NCBI GenBank assembly: GCA_910587785.1
Contig: CAJUOA010000005.1
Coordinates: 1-64,000 of the forward strand
DNA: 64,000 nucleotides
Direction: 5' to 3'
Source: an uncultured Oscillospiraceae bacterium
Lineage (GTDB): Bacteria > Bacillota > Clostridia > Oscillospirales > Oscillospiraceae
This document shows, one piece after another, positions 31,443 through 39,789 of this stretch; within the stretch, counting starts at the first letter, position 1; every line of letters begins with the position of its first letter. Both the position numbers and the translations under genes were made by a program. Under the pieces are notes generated by a model that did not search any database, was not told where the DNA came from, and saw nothing but the letters and a program-made list of their open reading frames with translations.

Positions 31443-34400
31443 ATGGGAACAAATGTCTTTCTCCGCTCCACCCTCCGTCAGCCGGGGAAGGTGCTGTGTC
31501 TGGTGCTGGTGGCGGCGCTGACCGTTTTTGCTTTTGTCTCCAGGGCGTCGGAGTACCTGCTTATCAAACAGGAGACGGACCGGTTAGCCGAATACTACGC
31601 CGCCATCGGAACCCTGGAGTCCGCCACCGGCGACCCCTGGGCGGATACCCGGGCGGCAGCGGCTTACCTGGAGGCGAGTCCTTACGTAAAGACCGTGAAC
31701 AGCTACGACTGCACCATCGGCATCATCCAGGACGACATCTGCAACGCCGACCTGGACAACCGGACCAACACCAGCGCCGGGATGTGCTTCACCGGGACGC
31801 TGCTGGACTGGGACGAGCGGACCTTCTATTTTCGGGCGGAGGAGGTCTTCAGCGGCTACCCGGAGCATGTGGGGCCGGGGCGGCTGATGGCCGTGACCTG
31901 GTCCGGAAACCGGACCAATGCGGAGGCCACTGACGCCGCCTTCGCCGCCCTGGAGAAGGGCGGGCGCTACCTGGTCCGGGCGCTCTACTACCCTTTCCGG
32001 GGCGGCAGGGTGACCTATGATGAGGCGGGGGGCGTCGGCAAGACCTTCGTCAGTCTGATCGGGCTGGCCGAGGACCGCTTCTTCTACCCTGTTCCGGAGG
32101 ATGGGGAGATCGAATGGACCCGCGCCGCGCTGTCCGGCTGGCGGGATCGGGTCCGGGAGGACCGGGACATCCAGCACGGACTGAACGTCATCGCCGTCCG
32201 GGACATGAGCGCCCTGCCCATGCTGAGGGACACCGCCCAGGGCCTCTACCTCGCCGCCGGGAGGTGGCTCACGGCGGAGGACCACCGGCGGGGCACCCAC
32301 CTATGTGTGGTGAACGACGAGTTCGCCGCCCTCCGGGGGCTGGAGGTGGGGGACACGCTGACGCTGGAGCTGCGGGACCTGCCCTCTACCTTCGGCTATT
32401 TCGACAACTGCACCAGCCTGCCCTACAATACGATGATGGAGCGGGCAAAAAAGGCCGCTGTAACCTATGAGATTGCGGGCATCTACGGCCATCTGGCGGA
32501 CTATTCCTCCACCTTCGTCCGAAACGACGTCTATGTCCCTGCCTCCACGGTGCCGGAGGGCTTCGCCATGAGCCGCCGGGACCCGGTGCGGGACGCCGGA
32601 GCGGGGCCGTCGGATTACACAGACCTCTTTGACTGGCGGCGCGCGTATCAGAGCGGCGGCGGTTTCGATTCCCTTCCCCGCCCGGGCACCGTCAGCTTCG
32701 TCCTCACCGGGCCGGAGGCAAAAGCGCCCTTCCTGGCGGAGAGCCGGGAGGCGCTGGCGAAGCTGGGCTTCCAGGTCTCCCTGCTGGAGAACAACTGGGA
32801 GCGCTTTGAGGCGGCGGCGGGACCCCTGCGGCGGTCGGCACTGCTGGGAGCGCTGCTCTTTGCGGCCATCCTGGCGGCGGCGCTGGGCATCATCGTTCTG
32901 GCGTACTACCGGATGCGGCGGAAGGAGCTGCCGATTGTCCGCTCCCTGGGCGTCCCGGCGGCGGTGTGCGCAAGACAGGTTTCAGCGCCACTCCTGGGCC
33001 TGGGGCTGGCGGGCATCCTGACCGGCGGCACTCTGGGGTGGCGGTACACCCTCCAGCGGGGCGCGGAGAAGCTGGAGGGCCTCCAGGCTTTCGGCGGCGC
33101 GGCGGATGCTGTCCTTGGTCTGGAGACCCTGGCGGTATTGTTGGGCGGGGTCTTTGCCCTGCTGGCGGCGCTGACAGTGGGAGGCGCGGTGCTCCTCTTC
33201 CGGAGGCCGGTGCTGGTCCTGCTTCAGGGAGGAACGGCGGGAAGAAAGCATTACACTGCACCAACTCGTTATGTAGGGAGCAACGATCCGGCGCGCCGTT
33301 CTACCGAATACCGGCCCTCCAATGTGAGACGGCGCACCGGGGCCGCCGCACCCTACGCGAGAAAACGCCGTTCCCCGGGCGTGGCCGTGACTTTGCGCTT
33401 CGCCTGGCGGCAAGTCGTACGTTCCAAACTGAAAACCGCCCTGACCATCGCCCTGGCGGCGGGGTTCACGGCGGGACTGGCGGCTATGGAACTGTCCGTC
33501 CAGAACGGACGTGAGCGTATCGACTGGCTCTACGAGCACACCTCCGTGGAGGCGGAGCTGAACGCCGGACAGGTGAGCATCCGGGGCGGAACGGTGGAAG
33601 CCCTGCTGGACACTGGCACCGTGGCGGAGGCGTACCTGGAGGGCTCTGCGGAGGCGGCGCTGATCCGCTACACACCGGGGATGGAGGCCGAGGAGCATGT
33701 CTCGATCCTTGGGGGAAAAAAGATGCCCGACCAGGCGGCGGTGGGGGACGATGTGCTGGGCGTTGGCCTGCGGGCCGTCGGGGACGAGGGGATCTTCCTC
33801 ACCCCCGCCGGGAGCGGGAGCCGGGTGACCATCACCTACTTTGACGGCTGGGACGGTTCCCTCTTCGCGGAGGACTTCGGCGGCGATTTTCCGGTTATCC
33901 TGCCCCGGGAGCTCTACGATGAGTACGGCGGGACCATCGCCCTCTCCTGGAAGGGCCTGCACATCTGCGAGGCGGCAGGAATCTACGACGGCACGGTGGA
34001 TGGCGGCGGGAGCCCCGTCCTGGTGCCCCTGAGCGCCTACCAGCGCCTGGGAGGGGACCGGGTGTCCTACAGTAAGGTCCACCTGTGGCTGGACCCGGCC
34101 CTGAACCGGGATCTGGAGCCCTTCCTCCGCGGGGCGGAGGCGGCGGAAGCGGTGCAGAGCGGCCTGCGGACAGTCATCTGGGACGAGGAGCTTCGCGTGG
34201 CGGTCGCGCCCCTGGAGCAGAGTGTCGAACTGACAGCGGTTCTCTACCCGGCGGCGCTGGTCCTGGCACTGCTGACAGCGGCGGGGACGGCGGTGCTGTT
34301 TACCCTCCTGAGCGCCAAAGACGCCGCCATCCTGCGGGTCCAGGGGACCGGCAAAGTGCAGACGGCGGCGGTCCTTTTGTTACAGCAGCTGCTTCCCTGC

Positions 34401-34559
34401 TTGACAGGGCTCACGCTGGCAGCGGCGGGGAGCCTCCTTGCGGGAGGCGCTGTCTCCGGCGCGGTGTTTTACCTGACGGCGGGCATTGCGGGGGCGGCTG
34501 TCAGCGCCATGCTCCTTGTGAGGAAAAATCCCATGGAACTGCTGCAAATGAGAGAATAG
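31443..34559 (+). CDS. Giant FtsX/MacB-type ABC permease, second of a tandem pair
   Basis: 1038 residues and clearly a paralogue of the gene 9 bases upstream: the starts NIFLRSTLRQP and NVFLRSTLRQP match, as do YLLI(R/K)QE, SRRDLE/SRRDPV, LLENNWE/MEENNWE and KTALTIALAAGFT. The same eight-helix, two-half layout is seen, with a 28-residue linker (611-638) encoded by an 84-bp inverted-repeat element. The pair may form a heterodimer needing an ATPase encoded elsewhere. GGAGGC ribosome site. No clear terminator before the SLC13-type gene. Confidence 0.85.
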   Translation: MGTNVFLRSTLRQPGKVLCLVLVAALTVFAFVSRASEYLLIKQETDRLAEYYAAIGTLESATGDPWADTRAAAAYLEASPYVKTVNSYDCTIGIIQDDICNADLDNRTNTSAGMCFTGTLLDWDERTFYFRAEEVFSGYPEHVGPGRLMAVTWSGNRTNAEATDAAFAALEKGGRYLVRALYYPFRGGRVTYDEAGGVGKTFVSLIGLAEDRFFYPVPEDGEIEWTRAALSGWRDRVREDRDIQHGLNVIAVRDMSALPMLRDTAQGLYLAAGRWLTAEDHRRGTHLCVVNDEFAALRGLEVGDTLTLELRDLPSTFGYFDNCTSLPYNTMMERAKKAAVTYEIAGIYGHLADYSSTFVRNDVYVPASTVPEGFAMSRRDPVRDAGAGPSDYTDLFDWRRAYQSGGGFDSLPRPGTVSFVLTGPEAKAPFLAESREALAKLGFQVSLLENNWERFEAAAGPLRRSALLGALLFAAILAAALGIIVLAYYRMRRKELPIVRSLGVPAAVCARQVSAPLLGLGLAGILTGGTLGWRYTLQRGAEKLEGLQAFGGAADAVLGLETLAVLLGGVFALLAALTVGGAVLLFRRPVLVLLQGGTAGRKHYTAPTRYVGSNDPARRSTEYRPSNVRRRTGAAAPYARKRRSPGVAVTLRFAWRQVVRSKLKTALTIALAAGFTAGLAAMELSVQNGRERIDWLYEHTSVEAELNAGQVSIRGGTVEALLDTGTVAEAYLEGSAEAALIRYTPGMEAEEHVSILGGKKMPDQAAVGDDVLGVGLRAVGDEGIFLTPAGSGSRVTITYFDGWDGSLFAEDFGGDFPVILPRELYDEYGGTIALSWKGLHICEAAGIYDGTVDGGGSPVLVPLSAYQRLGGDRVSYSKVHLWLDPALNRDLEPFLRGAEAAEAVQSGLRTVIWDEELRVAVAPLEQSVELTAVLYPAALVLALLTAAGTAVLFTLLSAKDAAILRVQGTGKVQTAAVLLLQQLLPCLTGLTLAAAGSLLAGGAVSGAVFYLTAGIAGAAVSAMLLVRKNPMELLQMRE
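33273..33356. repeat. 84-bp inverted-repeat (MITE-like) element inside permease 2
   Basis: Terminal arms 33273-33299 (begins GTAGGGAGC, ends GCGCGCCGT) and 33329-33356 (ends GCCGCACCCTAC) are imperfect inverted repeats of 27-28 bases. Exactly 84 bp, inserted as 28 whole codons, with the same position and length as in permease 1. Confidence 0.75.
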
Positions 34560-34631
34560 GGGCTGTCCCGGCTTGAAAAAGGCCCCGGGATACGGTATAC
34601 TACAGGAAAAACCGTGGGAGGGGAAGCTCTG

Positions 34632-35765
34632 ATGAAAGAGAGACTCATTGCCTTTTTTAAGCGGGAAACGGTGCTGTGCGCCGCGTTTCTCCTGGCAGCC
34701 GGTTCCATGTTCCTTGTCCGCCCGGACGCGGGATACCTATCCTACATCGACGTTCGGACCCTCGCGATCCTCTTCTGCCTCATGGCGGTCATGGCGGGGC
34801 TGCAAAAGACCCGCGTGTTCCAGTGGACCGCCCAGGCGCTCCTGGGCCGGGTGAGGAGCGCCCGGCAGCTGGCGCTGATCCTGGTCCTGCTGTGCTTTTT
34901 CTCCAGTATGCTGATCACCAACGACGTGGCGCTCATCACCTTCGTGCCGTTTACCTTTACGGTCCTGGGCCTCGCCGGGGAGGCGGTCAAGGAGCGGCTG
35001 ATCATCCCCGTGGTGGTCCTGCAAACCATCGCCGCCAATCTGGGCAGTATGCTCACGCCCATCGGGAACCCGCAGAACCTCTACCTGTATGGGAAAGCGG
35101 GGCTCTCCCTGGGGGCTTTCGTCCGGCTGATGCTCCCGTATGCGGCGGCGTCGCTCCTGCTGACCGTCCTGTGGAGCCTGGTCCAGTCCAGGACCTGCCG
35201 GGCTCCGATTGCGGTGTCCTTTGCGGAGAAGGCGGACCTCTCCGGCAGGACGGGGCAGCTTGCGGCCTATCTGGTCCTGTTTGCCCTCGCCCTGCTCACG
35301 GTGGCGCGGGTGGTCCCCTACGGCGTGACGCTTGCCGTCACAGCGGCCGCTCTGCTGGTGATCGACCGGAGTATCTTCGCCCGCGTGGACTACAGCCTGC
35401 TTCTGACGTTTGTGGGATTCTTCATCTTTACGGGGAACATGGGGAGACTCCCGGCGGTCTCAGAGCTTTTGCAGGCGGTGGTCTCCGGCAACGAGCTGAT
35501 CGCGGGCGTGGCCGTGAGCCAGGTCATCAGCAATGTCCCGGCGGCGCTCCTGCTGTCCGGCTTCACGGACGACTTCGCGGCGCTGCTCACCGGCGTGAAC
35601 CTCGGCGGTCTGGGCACCCTCATCGCCTCCATGGCAAGCCTCATCTCCTATAAGCTCATCGCGCGGGAGGAGGGCGGAATCAAGGGCGCTTATTTCCGCT
35701 GTTTCACGGCGGCGAACATCTGCTTTTTAGCCGTTCTCCTGGTTTTTGCCCTGATCTGCGGTTAA
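34632..35765 (+). CDS. SLC13/CitMHS-type anion or cation-coupled permease
   Basis: 377-residue polytopic membrane protein with about 11 hydrophobic helices. The two inverted hairpin motifs of the ion-transporter superfamily are visible: SSMLITNDVALITFVPF followed by ANLGSMLTPIGNPQNLYLY, and VSQVISNVPAALLLSGF. These fit Na+/dicarboxylate, citrate or arsenite-type carriers; the substrate cannot be stated. The start at 34632 is chosen for its GAGGGGAAG ribosome site; an upstream in-frame GTG is less good. Its stop overlaps the stop of the convergent DDAH-like gene by 4 bases. Confidence 0.85.
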   Translation: MKERLIAFFKRETVLCAAFLLAAGSMFLVRPDAGYLSYIDVRTLAILFCLMAVMAGLQKTRVFQWTAQALLGRVRSARQLALILVLLCFFSSMLITNDVALITFVPFTFTVLGLAGEAVKERLIIPVVVLQTIAANLGSMLTPIGNPQNLYLYGKAGLSLGAFVRLMLPYAAASLLLTVLWSLVQSRTCRAPIAVSFAEKADLSGRTGQLAAYLVLFALALLTVARVVPYGVTLAVTAAALLVIDRSIFARVDYSLLLTFVGFFIFTGNMGRLPAVSELLQAVVSGNELIAGVAVSQVISNVPAALLLSGFTDDFAALLTGVNLGGLGTLIASMASLISYKLIAREEGGIKGAYFRCFTAANICFLAVLLVFALICG

Positions 35766-36532
35766 AAACGCAGGGAGAGGCAGCTCAGGCCCCCGTCGAT
35801 CTTCCGGAACTCCGAGGTGTCCACCTCGATGACGGGGTATCCGGCCTTCTCGATGGCCGCCTTCGCTGCGGGATAGCCCGCCGGGACCAGGACCGTGCCG
35901 TTGACCCAGATGCAGTTGGCGGAATAGCTCTCGCCGGGGGAGATCTCGATCTTGTTGAACCGGGCGAACTCCTCCTTATCGCAGAACTCTCCGGCCACCA
36001 GCAGATTGTTGTCCTCCAGATAGGCCAGGCCCGTCTTCAGGTGCAATACCTTCTCCAGGGGGACGACGCTGCCGGTATGGCCGTGCTTCTCCAGGGCCGC
36101 GAGGAACTGACGGCACCCCTCCTCGTTGGTCCGGGCGGAAAGGCCGATATAGAAGTGGTTGCCCACCATCATCACGTCGCCGCCCTCCATGGTGCCGGGG
36201 GCGGTGATGTACTCGATGCGGCTGTCCGGGTAGAAGCGCTTGACGGCGTCTACGATATAGGCGGACTCCTTCTGCCTGCTGGGCGCGCCGGGATTGGAGA
36301 TGATGGCGCAGTTGGGCGTCAGCACCGCCGTGTCCTCCACAAAGCAGGAGTCCGGGAACTCCGGCAGGGCGTCCAGGACCGTGACCTCCACGCCGCAGCG
36401 CCTGAGGGCCTCGATATAGGCGTCGTGCTGGCGCAGGGCTTTTTCGTAGTCCGGCCTGCCCAGCTCGGGGGCGGAGGTGATCCCCTCGCATACTGCGGGA
36501 CAGGGGCGTCTGACAAGAACATGGTGAAACAT
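35762..36532 (-). CDS. Dimethylarginine dimethylaminohydrolase-like amidinotransferase-fold enzyme
   Basis: 256-residue cytosolic enzyme of the guanidino-modifying superfamily. Typical motifs: DSCFVEDTAVL (substrate Asp/Glu), GTMEGGDVMMVGNHFYIGLSARTNEEG (catalytic His region around HF) and the C-terminal GGLSCLSLRF with the nucleophile Cys. DDAH converts methylated arginine to citrulline plus an amine; some bacterial relatives use arginine or related guanidines. Which is used here is unknown. The gene is single and convergent with the SLC13-type permease. Confidence 0.88.
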   Translation of the reverse strand: MFHHVLVRRPCPAVCEGITSAPELGRPDYEKALRQHDAYIEALRRCGVEVTVLDALPEFPDSCFVEDTAVLTPNCAIISNPGAPSRQKESAYIVDAVKRFYPDSRIEYITAPGTMEGGDVMMVGNHFYIGLSARTNEEGCRQFLAALEKHGHTGSVVPLEKVLHLKTGLAYLEDNNLLVAGEFCDKEEFARFNKIEISPGESYSANCIWVNGTVLVPAGYPAAKAAIEKAGYPVIEVDTSEFRKIDGGLSCLSLRF

Positions 36533-36720
36533 CGGAACAACTCCTTTATTGATATCGTTTTGGGGTGGGACAGACTTCTATACTATACCATTTTTCGGGG
36601 AAATGTAAAGGGGAGCGGTCTCAAAAATGGCGGCGCACACTCCAAAATCCTCCTTGCAATTTCCGGTCCATCCATGTAAGATGGTGGAGAGAAGTCAAAT
36701 GACGGCAAAGGAGAAGCGGG

Positions 36721-37461
36721 ATGAAGAACTTTTTTACGAAGCTGTTCCGCCGGCAGAGGGAGGCCCACCCCTATTGCAGCGCGGTGGTAGCGGCCGGAGG
36801 GAGCTCCCGGCGCATGGGCGGGGAGAACAAGCTGACGGCCTTTCTGGACGGCGTGCCCGTCCTGGCCCGGACGCTCCTGGCGCTGGACGGGGCGTCCCTG
36901 GTGGACGAGATCGTGGTGGCGGTGCGGGAGGAGGACCTGGTGGCCACGGCGGACCTGTGCAAGATCTACGCCGTGACGAAGCCGGTAAAGATCGTCCGGG
37001 GCGGGGCGACGCGGCTGGAGTCGGTCCGTGCGGCGCTCCTGGAGTGCCGGGAGAGCGCGGCGTTCCTGGCTGTCCACGACGGGGCCCGGCCCCTGGCGGA
37101 GCCCGAGCTCATTGACCGCGTCGTGGCCCTGGCCCACCGCACCAACGCCGCCGCCCCGGCGGTGCCGGTGAAGGACACGGTGAAGCTGGTCCGGGAGGAC
37201 GGCGTGGTGGAGCGCACCCTGGAGCGCGCCGCCCTCCGGGCGGTGCAGACGCCCCAGGTCTTCGACGCCCAGCTCCTGCGGGCGGCATTGCAGGCGGCTG
37301 CGGCGTCCGGGGAGGAGGCCACCGACGACTGCTCCGCCGTGGAGCGCCTGGGCAAGGAGGTCTTTCTGACGGAGGGCTCCTATGAGAACATCAAGATCAC
37401 CACGCCGGAGGACCTGATCCTGGCGGAGGCGATCTTACAGAGAAGGGAGGGGGCGCTGTGA
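36721..37461 (+). CDS. ispD: 2-C-methyl-D-erythritol 4-phosphate cytidylyltransferase
   Basis: Third step of the non-mevalonate isoprenoid pathway: MEP plus CTP to CDP-ME. 246 residues. N-terminal nucleotide-binding signature AVVAAGGSSRRMGGENK, then VHDGARPL (substrate loop) and TPQVFDAQLL, DDCSAVE, ITTPEDLILAEAIL, all IspD hallmarks. Start at 36721 with an AAGGAG ribosome site. It overlaps the ispF start, so the two consecutive-pathway enzymes are translationally coupled; ispE is not in the window. Confidence 0.97.
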   Translation: MKNFFTKLFRRQREAHPYCSAVVAAGGSSRRMGGENKLTAFLDGVPVLARTLLALDGASLVDEIVVAVREEDLVATADLCKIYAVTKPVKIVRGGATRLESVRAALLECRESAAFLAVHDGARPLAEPELIDRVVALAHRTNAAAPAVPVKDTVKLVREDGVVERTLERAALRAVQTPQVFDAQLLRAALQAAAASGEEATDDCSAVERLGKEVFLTEGSYENIKITTPEDLILAEAILQRREGAL

Positions 37462-37940
37462 TGATCCCGCGGATCGGACAGGGCTACGACGTCCACCGCC
37501 TCACGGAGGGCCGCGCCCTGGTGCTGGGAGGCGTGACGGTGCCTTATGAGAGGGGCCTTCTGGGCCACTCGGACGCGGACGTGGTGCTCCACGCCCTCAT
37601 GGACGCCCTGCTGGGGGCGGCGGCGCTGGGGGACATCGGGCGTCTCTTCCCGGACAGCGACGGGCGCTACCGCGGGGCGGACAGCCGCGCCCTTCTCCGG
37701 GAGGTGGCCCGGAGGCTTGGGGAGGAGGGGTTCACCGTAGGCAACGTGGACGTGACCCTGGTGGCCCAGCGGCCCAAGGTAGCGCCCTACGTGCCGGAGA
37801 TGCGGCGCAACATCGCCTCGGACCTGGGGGTGGACCTGGACGCCGTGAGCGTGAAGGCCACCACCGAGGAGGGCCTGGGGTTCACCGGCGCGGGGGAGGG
37901 CATGGCGGCGCAGGCTGCGGCGCTTATTTGGAAGGAATGA
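37461..37940 (+). CDS. ispF: 2-C-methyl-D-erythritol 2,4-cyclodiphosphate synthase
   Basis: Fifth step of the MEP pathway: CDP-ME-2-phosphate to MEcPP, in a Zn-dependent trimer. 159 residues. Zinc-site motif GQGYDVHRL (Asp and His), LGHSDADVVLHALMDALLG (second His), and the C-terminal KATTEEGLGFTGAGEGMAA all match. Start taken as the ATG at 37461 (TGATG junction with ispD); a GTG at 37458 is equally possible. Confidence 0.97.
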   Translation: MIPRIGQGYDVHRLTEGRALVLGGVTVPYERGLLGHSDADVVLHALMDALLGAAALGDIGRLFPDSDGRYRGADSRALLREVARRLGEEGFTVGNVDVTLVAQRPKVAPYVPEMRRNIASDLGVDLDAVSVKATTEEGLGFTGAGEGMAAQAAALIWKE

Positions 37941-38032
37941 TGGACCGCCCTGCGAGGGCTGCCGGAGGTCCTCAAGGGACGGCAGTCACCATTTTCCCGG
38001 ACCGCCATAGAATGGACCAGGGAGGCGGTCAC

Positions 38033-38284
38033 ATGCCGTATTATCTTCTGCTGTGCCGGTCCATCACCTACGCCCAGCGTATGAGCCGCGCCCTGGAGCG
38101 CTCCGGGATCACGTCCCGGTTTTTCCGGCCCCCCATGGGGCTCTCGGACCGGGGGTGCAGCTACGCGGTGCGGGTAGGGGAGCGGGACCTCCCGGCGGCC
38201 CTGGAGCGGCTGCGGGCGGAGGGACTGATGCCCATGCGGGTGTTCTACACCGATGGCGGCGGCGCATTCAGCGAAGTTCGATAA
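38033..38284 (+). CDS. DUF3343 putative Se/S carrier protein
   Basis: 83-residue small protein of the DUF3343 family (YYLLLCRSITYAQRMSRALE, ending MRVFYTDGGGAF). The conserved Cys8 in the LLCRSITYA motif and the second Cys in DRGCSYAVRV fit a sulfur or selenium carrier. The proposed role is shuttling persulfide or selenium from a cysteine desulfurase; the next gene, 162 bases downstream, encodes such an enzyme. The role is inferred from genome context in the family. GGAGG ribosome site; start 38033. Confidence 0.8.
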   Translation: MPYYLLLCRSITYAQRMSRALERSGITSRFFRPPMGLSDRGCSYAVRVGERDLPAALERLRAEGLMPMRVFYTDGGGAFSEVR

Positions 38285-38290
38285 AAGAGA

Positions 38291-38323
38291 GGGGGGGACC
38301 GGGGAAAACGGCCCCCCTTTTTT
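38291..38323 (+). terminator. Terminator after the DUF3343 gene
   Basis: G-rich and C-rich arms (GGGGGG then CCCCCC) around a purine loop are followed by six T residues. It lies just after the stop codon. Confidence 0.7.
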
Positions 38324-38346
38324 GCCGCACCCGGACAGCGCGCGAA

Positions 38347-38420
38347 GGCGAAACGGAGTTTCGCCGCAAAAAGTTTTTCTTTTTTGCTTCTTTTTTCTTT
38401 GTACACAAAGAAAAAAGAAG
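38347..38420. repeat. Two-hairpin intergenic element, copy A
   Basis: Hairpin 1: GGCGAAAC (38347-38354), GGA, GTTTCGCC (38358-38365). A T-rich spacer follows. Hairpin 2: 16-base arms 38387-38402 and 38405-38420 around AC, perfect, centred on TGTACA. Lies upstream of the cysteine desulfurase gene. Confidence 0.9.
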
Positions 38421-38446
38421 GTAAACCTGGAAAAGGAGGTCAGCAC

Positions 38447-39550
38447 ATGATCTATTTCGACAGCGCGGCCACCACTCTGCAAAAGCCCGCGGCGGTCCCG
38501 GCGGCGGTGGCGAGGGCGGTGGCGTCCATGACGACGCCGGGGCGCGGGGACCACCCGGCGGCGCGGGCGGCGGCGGAGCTGATGCTGTCGCTTCGGACAG
38601 AGGCGGCGGAGTTTTTCGGCGTGCCGGAGCCGGACAGCGTCATCCTCACCGCCAACGCCACCCACGGCCTGAACATCGCCATCAAGAGCCTGGTGCGGCC
38701 GGGGGACACGGTGGTCATCTCCGGCTACGAGCACAACGCGGTCACGCGGCCCATCCACGCCGTCGGGGACGTGCAGGTGCGGGTGGTGAACGCCCGGCTC
38801 TTCGACCCGGCCCAGATGGCGGAGGGCTTCGAGAAGGCGGTGGACGAGAAGGTGCGGGCGGTGGTCTGCACCCACGTCTCCAACGTCTTCGGGTATGCCC
38901 TGCCCATGGACGCCGTCGCCGCCGTGTGCCGCAGGAGGGGGGTGCCCCTCATCGTGGACGCCTCCCAGTCGGCGGGCATATTGCCGGTGGACCTGGGGCG
39001 GTGGGGCGCGGCCTACATCGCCATGCCGGGGCACAAGGGCCTCTACGGCCCCCAGGGGACGGGGCTCCTGCTCTGCGGCCCGGGACAGCGGCCGGAGGCG
39101 CTCCTGGAGGGCGGCACCGGGAGCCTCTCCCGGCAGCAGGATATGCCGGATTTCCTGCCGGACCGGCTGGAGGCAGGCACCCAGAACGTCCACGGCGCGG
39201 CGGGGCTCTTAGCGGGCCTGCGGTTCGTGAGAAGCCTGGGGCTGGAGCGCATCGCGGCGCAGGAGGCGGCGGTGATGGGCCGTCTGGCAGAGGGCCTGGA
39301 GCGGAAGGGGGGCTATCAGGTCTTCGCAGCGCCCGGAGGGAGCCCGGTCCTCTCGGCAGTGCCCCGGGACACGCCGCCGGAGGCCCTGGCGGACCGTCTC
39401 GCGGAGCGGGGCGTGGCCGTGCGTGCGGGGCTCCACTGCGCGCCCCTGGCCCATCTCACCGCCGGGACCAGCGAGACGGGGACGGTGCGCTTTTCCGCGT
39501 CGGCGTTCAACACCGTGGAGGAGGCGGAGGAGGTGCTGGGCCTGCTGTAG
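38447..39550 (+). CDS. PLP-dependent cysteine desulfurase / selenocysteine lyase-like protein
   Basis: 367-residue class V aminotransferase-fold enzyme. PLP-binding region PGHKGLYGPQGTG (Lys), ASQSAGILPVDL (Asp/Gln), THGLNIAI, and the active-site Cys loop LHCAPLAH. Removes sulfur (or selenium) from cysteine (selenocysteine) as persulfide. The neighbouring DUF3343 gene supports a role in delivering S or Se to a carrier. A GGAGG ribosome site (AAAAGGAGG) places the start at 38447; an in-frame extension to 38384 runs into the repeat and is rejected. Confidence 0.88.
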   Translation: MIYFDSAATTLQKPAAVPAAVARAVASMTTPGRGDHPAARAAAELMLSLRTEAAEFFGVPEPDSVILTANATHGLNIAIKSLVRPGDTVVISGYEHNAVTRPIHAVGDVQVRVVNARLFDPAQMAEGFEKAVDEKVRAVVCTHVSNVFGYALPMDAVAAVCRRRGVPLIVDASQSAGILPVDLGRWGAAYIAMPGHKGLYGPQGTGLLLCGPGQRPEALLEGGTGSLSRQQDMPDFLPDRLEAGTQNVHGAAGLLAGLRFVRSLGLERIAAQEAAVMGRLAEGLERKGGYQVFAAPGGSPVLSAVPRDTPPEALADRLAERGVAVRAGLHCAPLAHLTAGTSETGTVRFSASAFNTVEEAEEVLGLL

Positions 39551-39789
39551 GGCCCCGGGGGCCTTTCCGGCCCCCGCCCTCCTATAAATTTTTTGTGAAT
39601 ATCCCACCAAAATCGTCCGGTATTTCCGGGAGAAATGGGACAAACAGGGGAAAAGCGGCCTGAAAAGGTAGGGGACAGGGCGGGAGCGGGAAATTTCGCA
39701 AAAAATCCTGCGGAGATTTTATTGCATTTTTCCCCCGCTTCGATTAAAATAGAAGTACTTATGGGATTCTTTATCAATGGAGGGACGCC

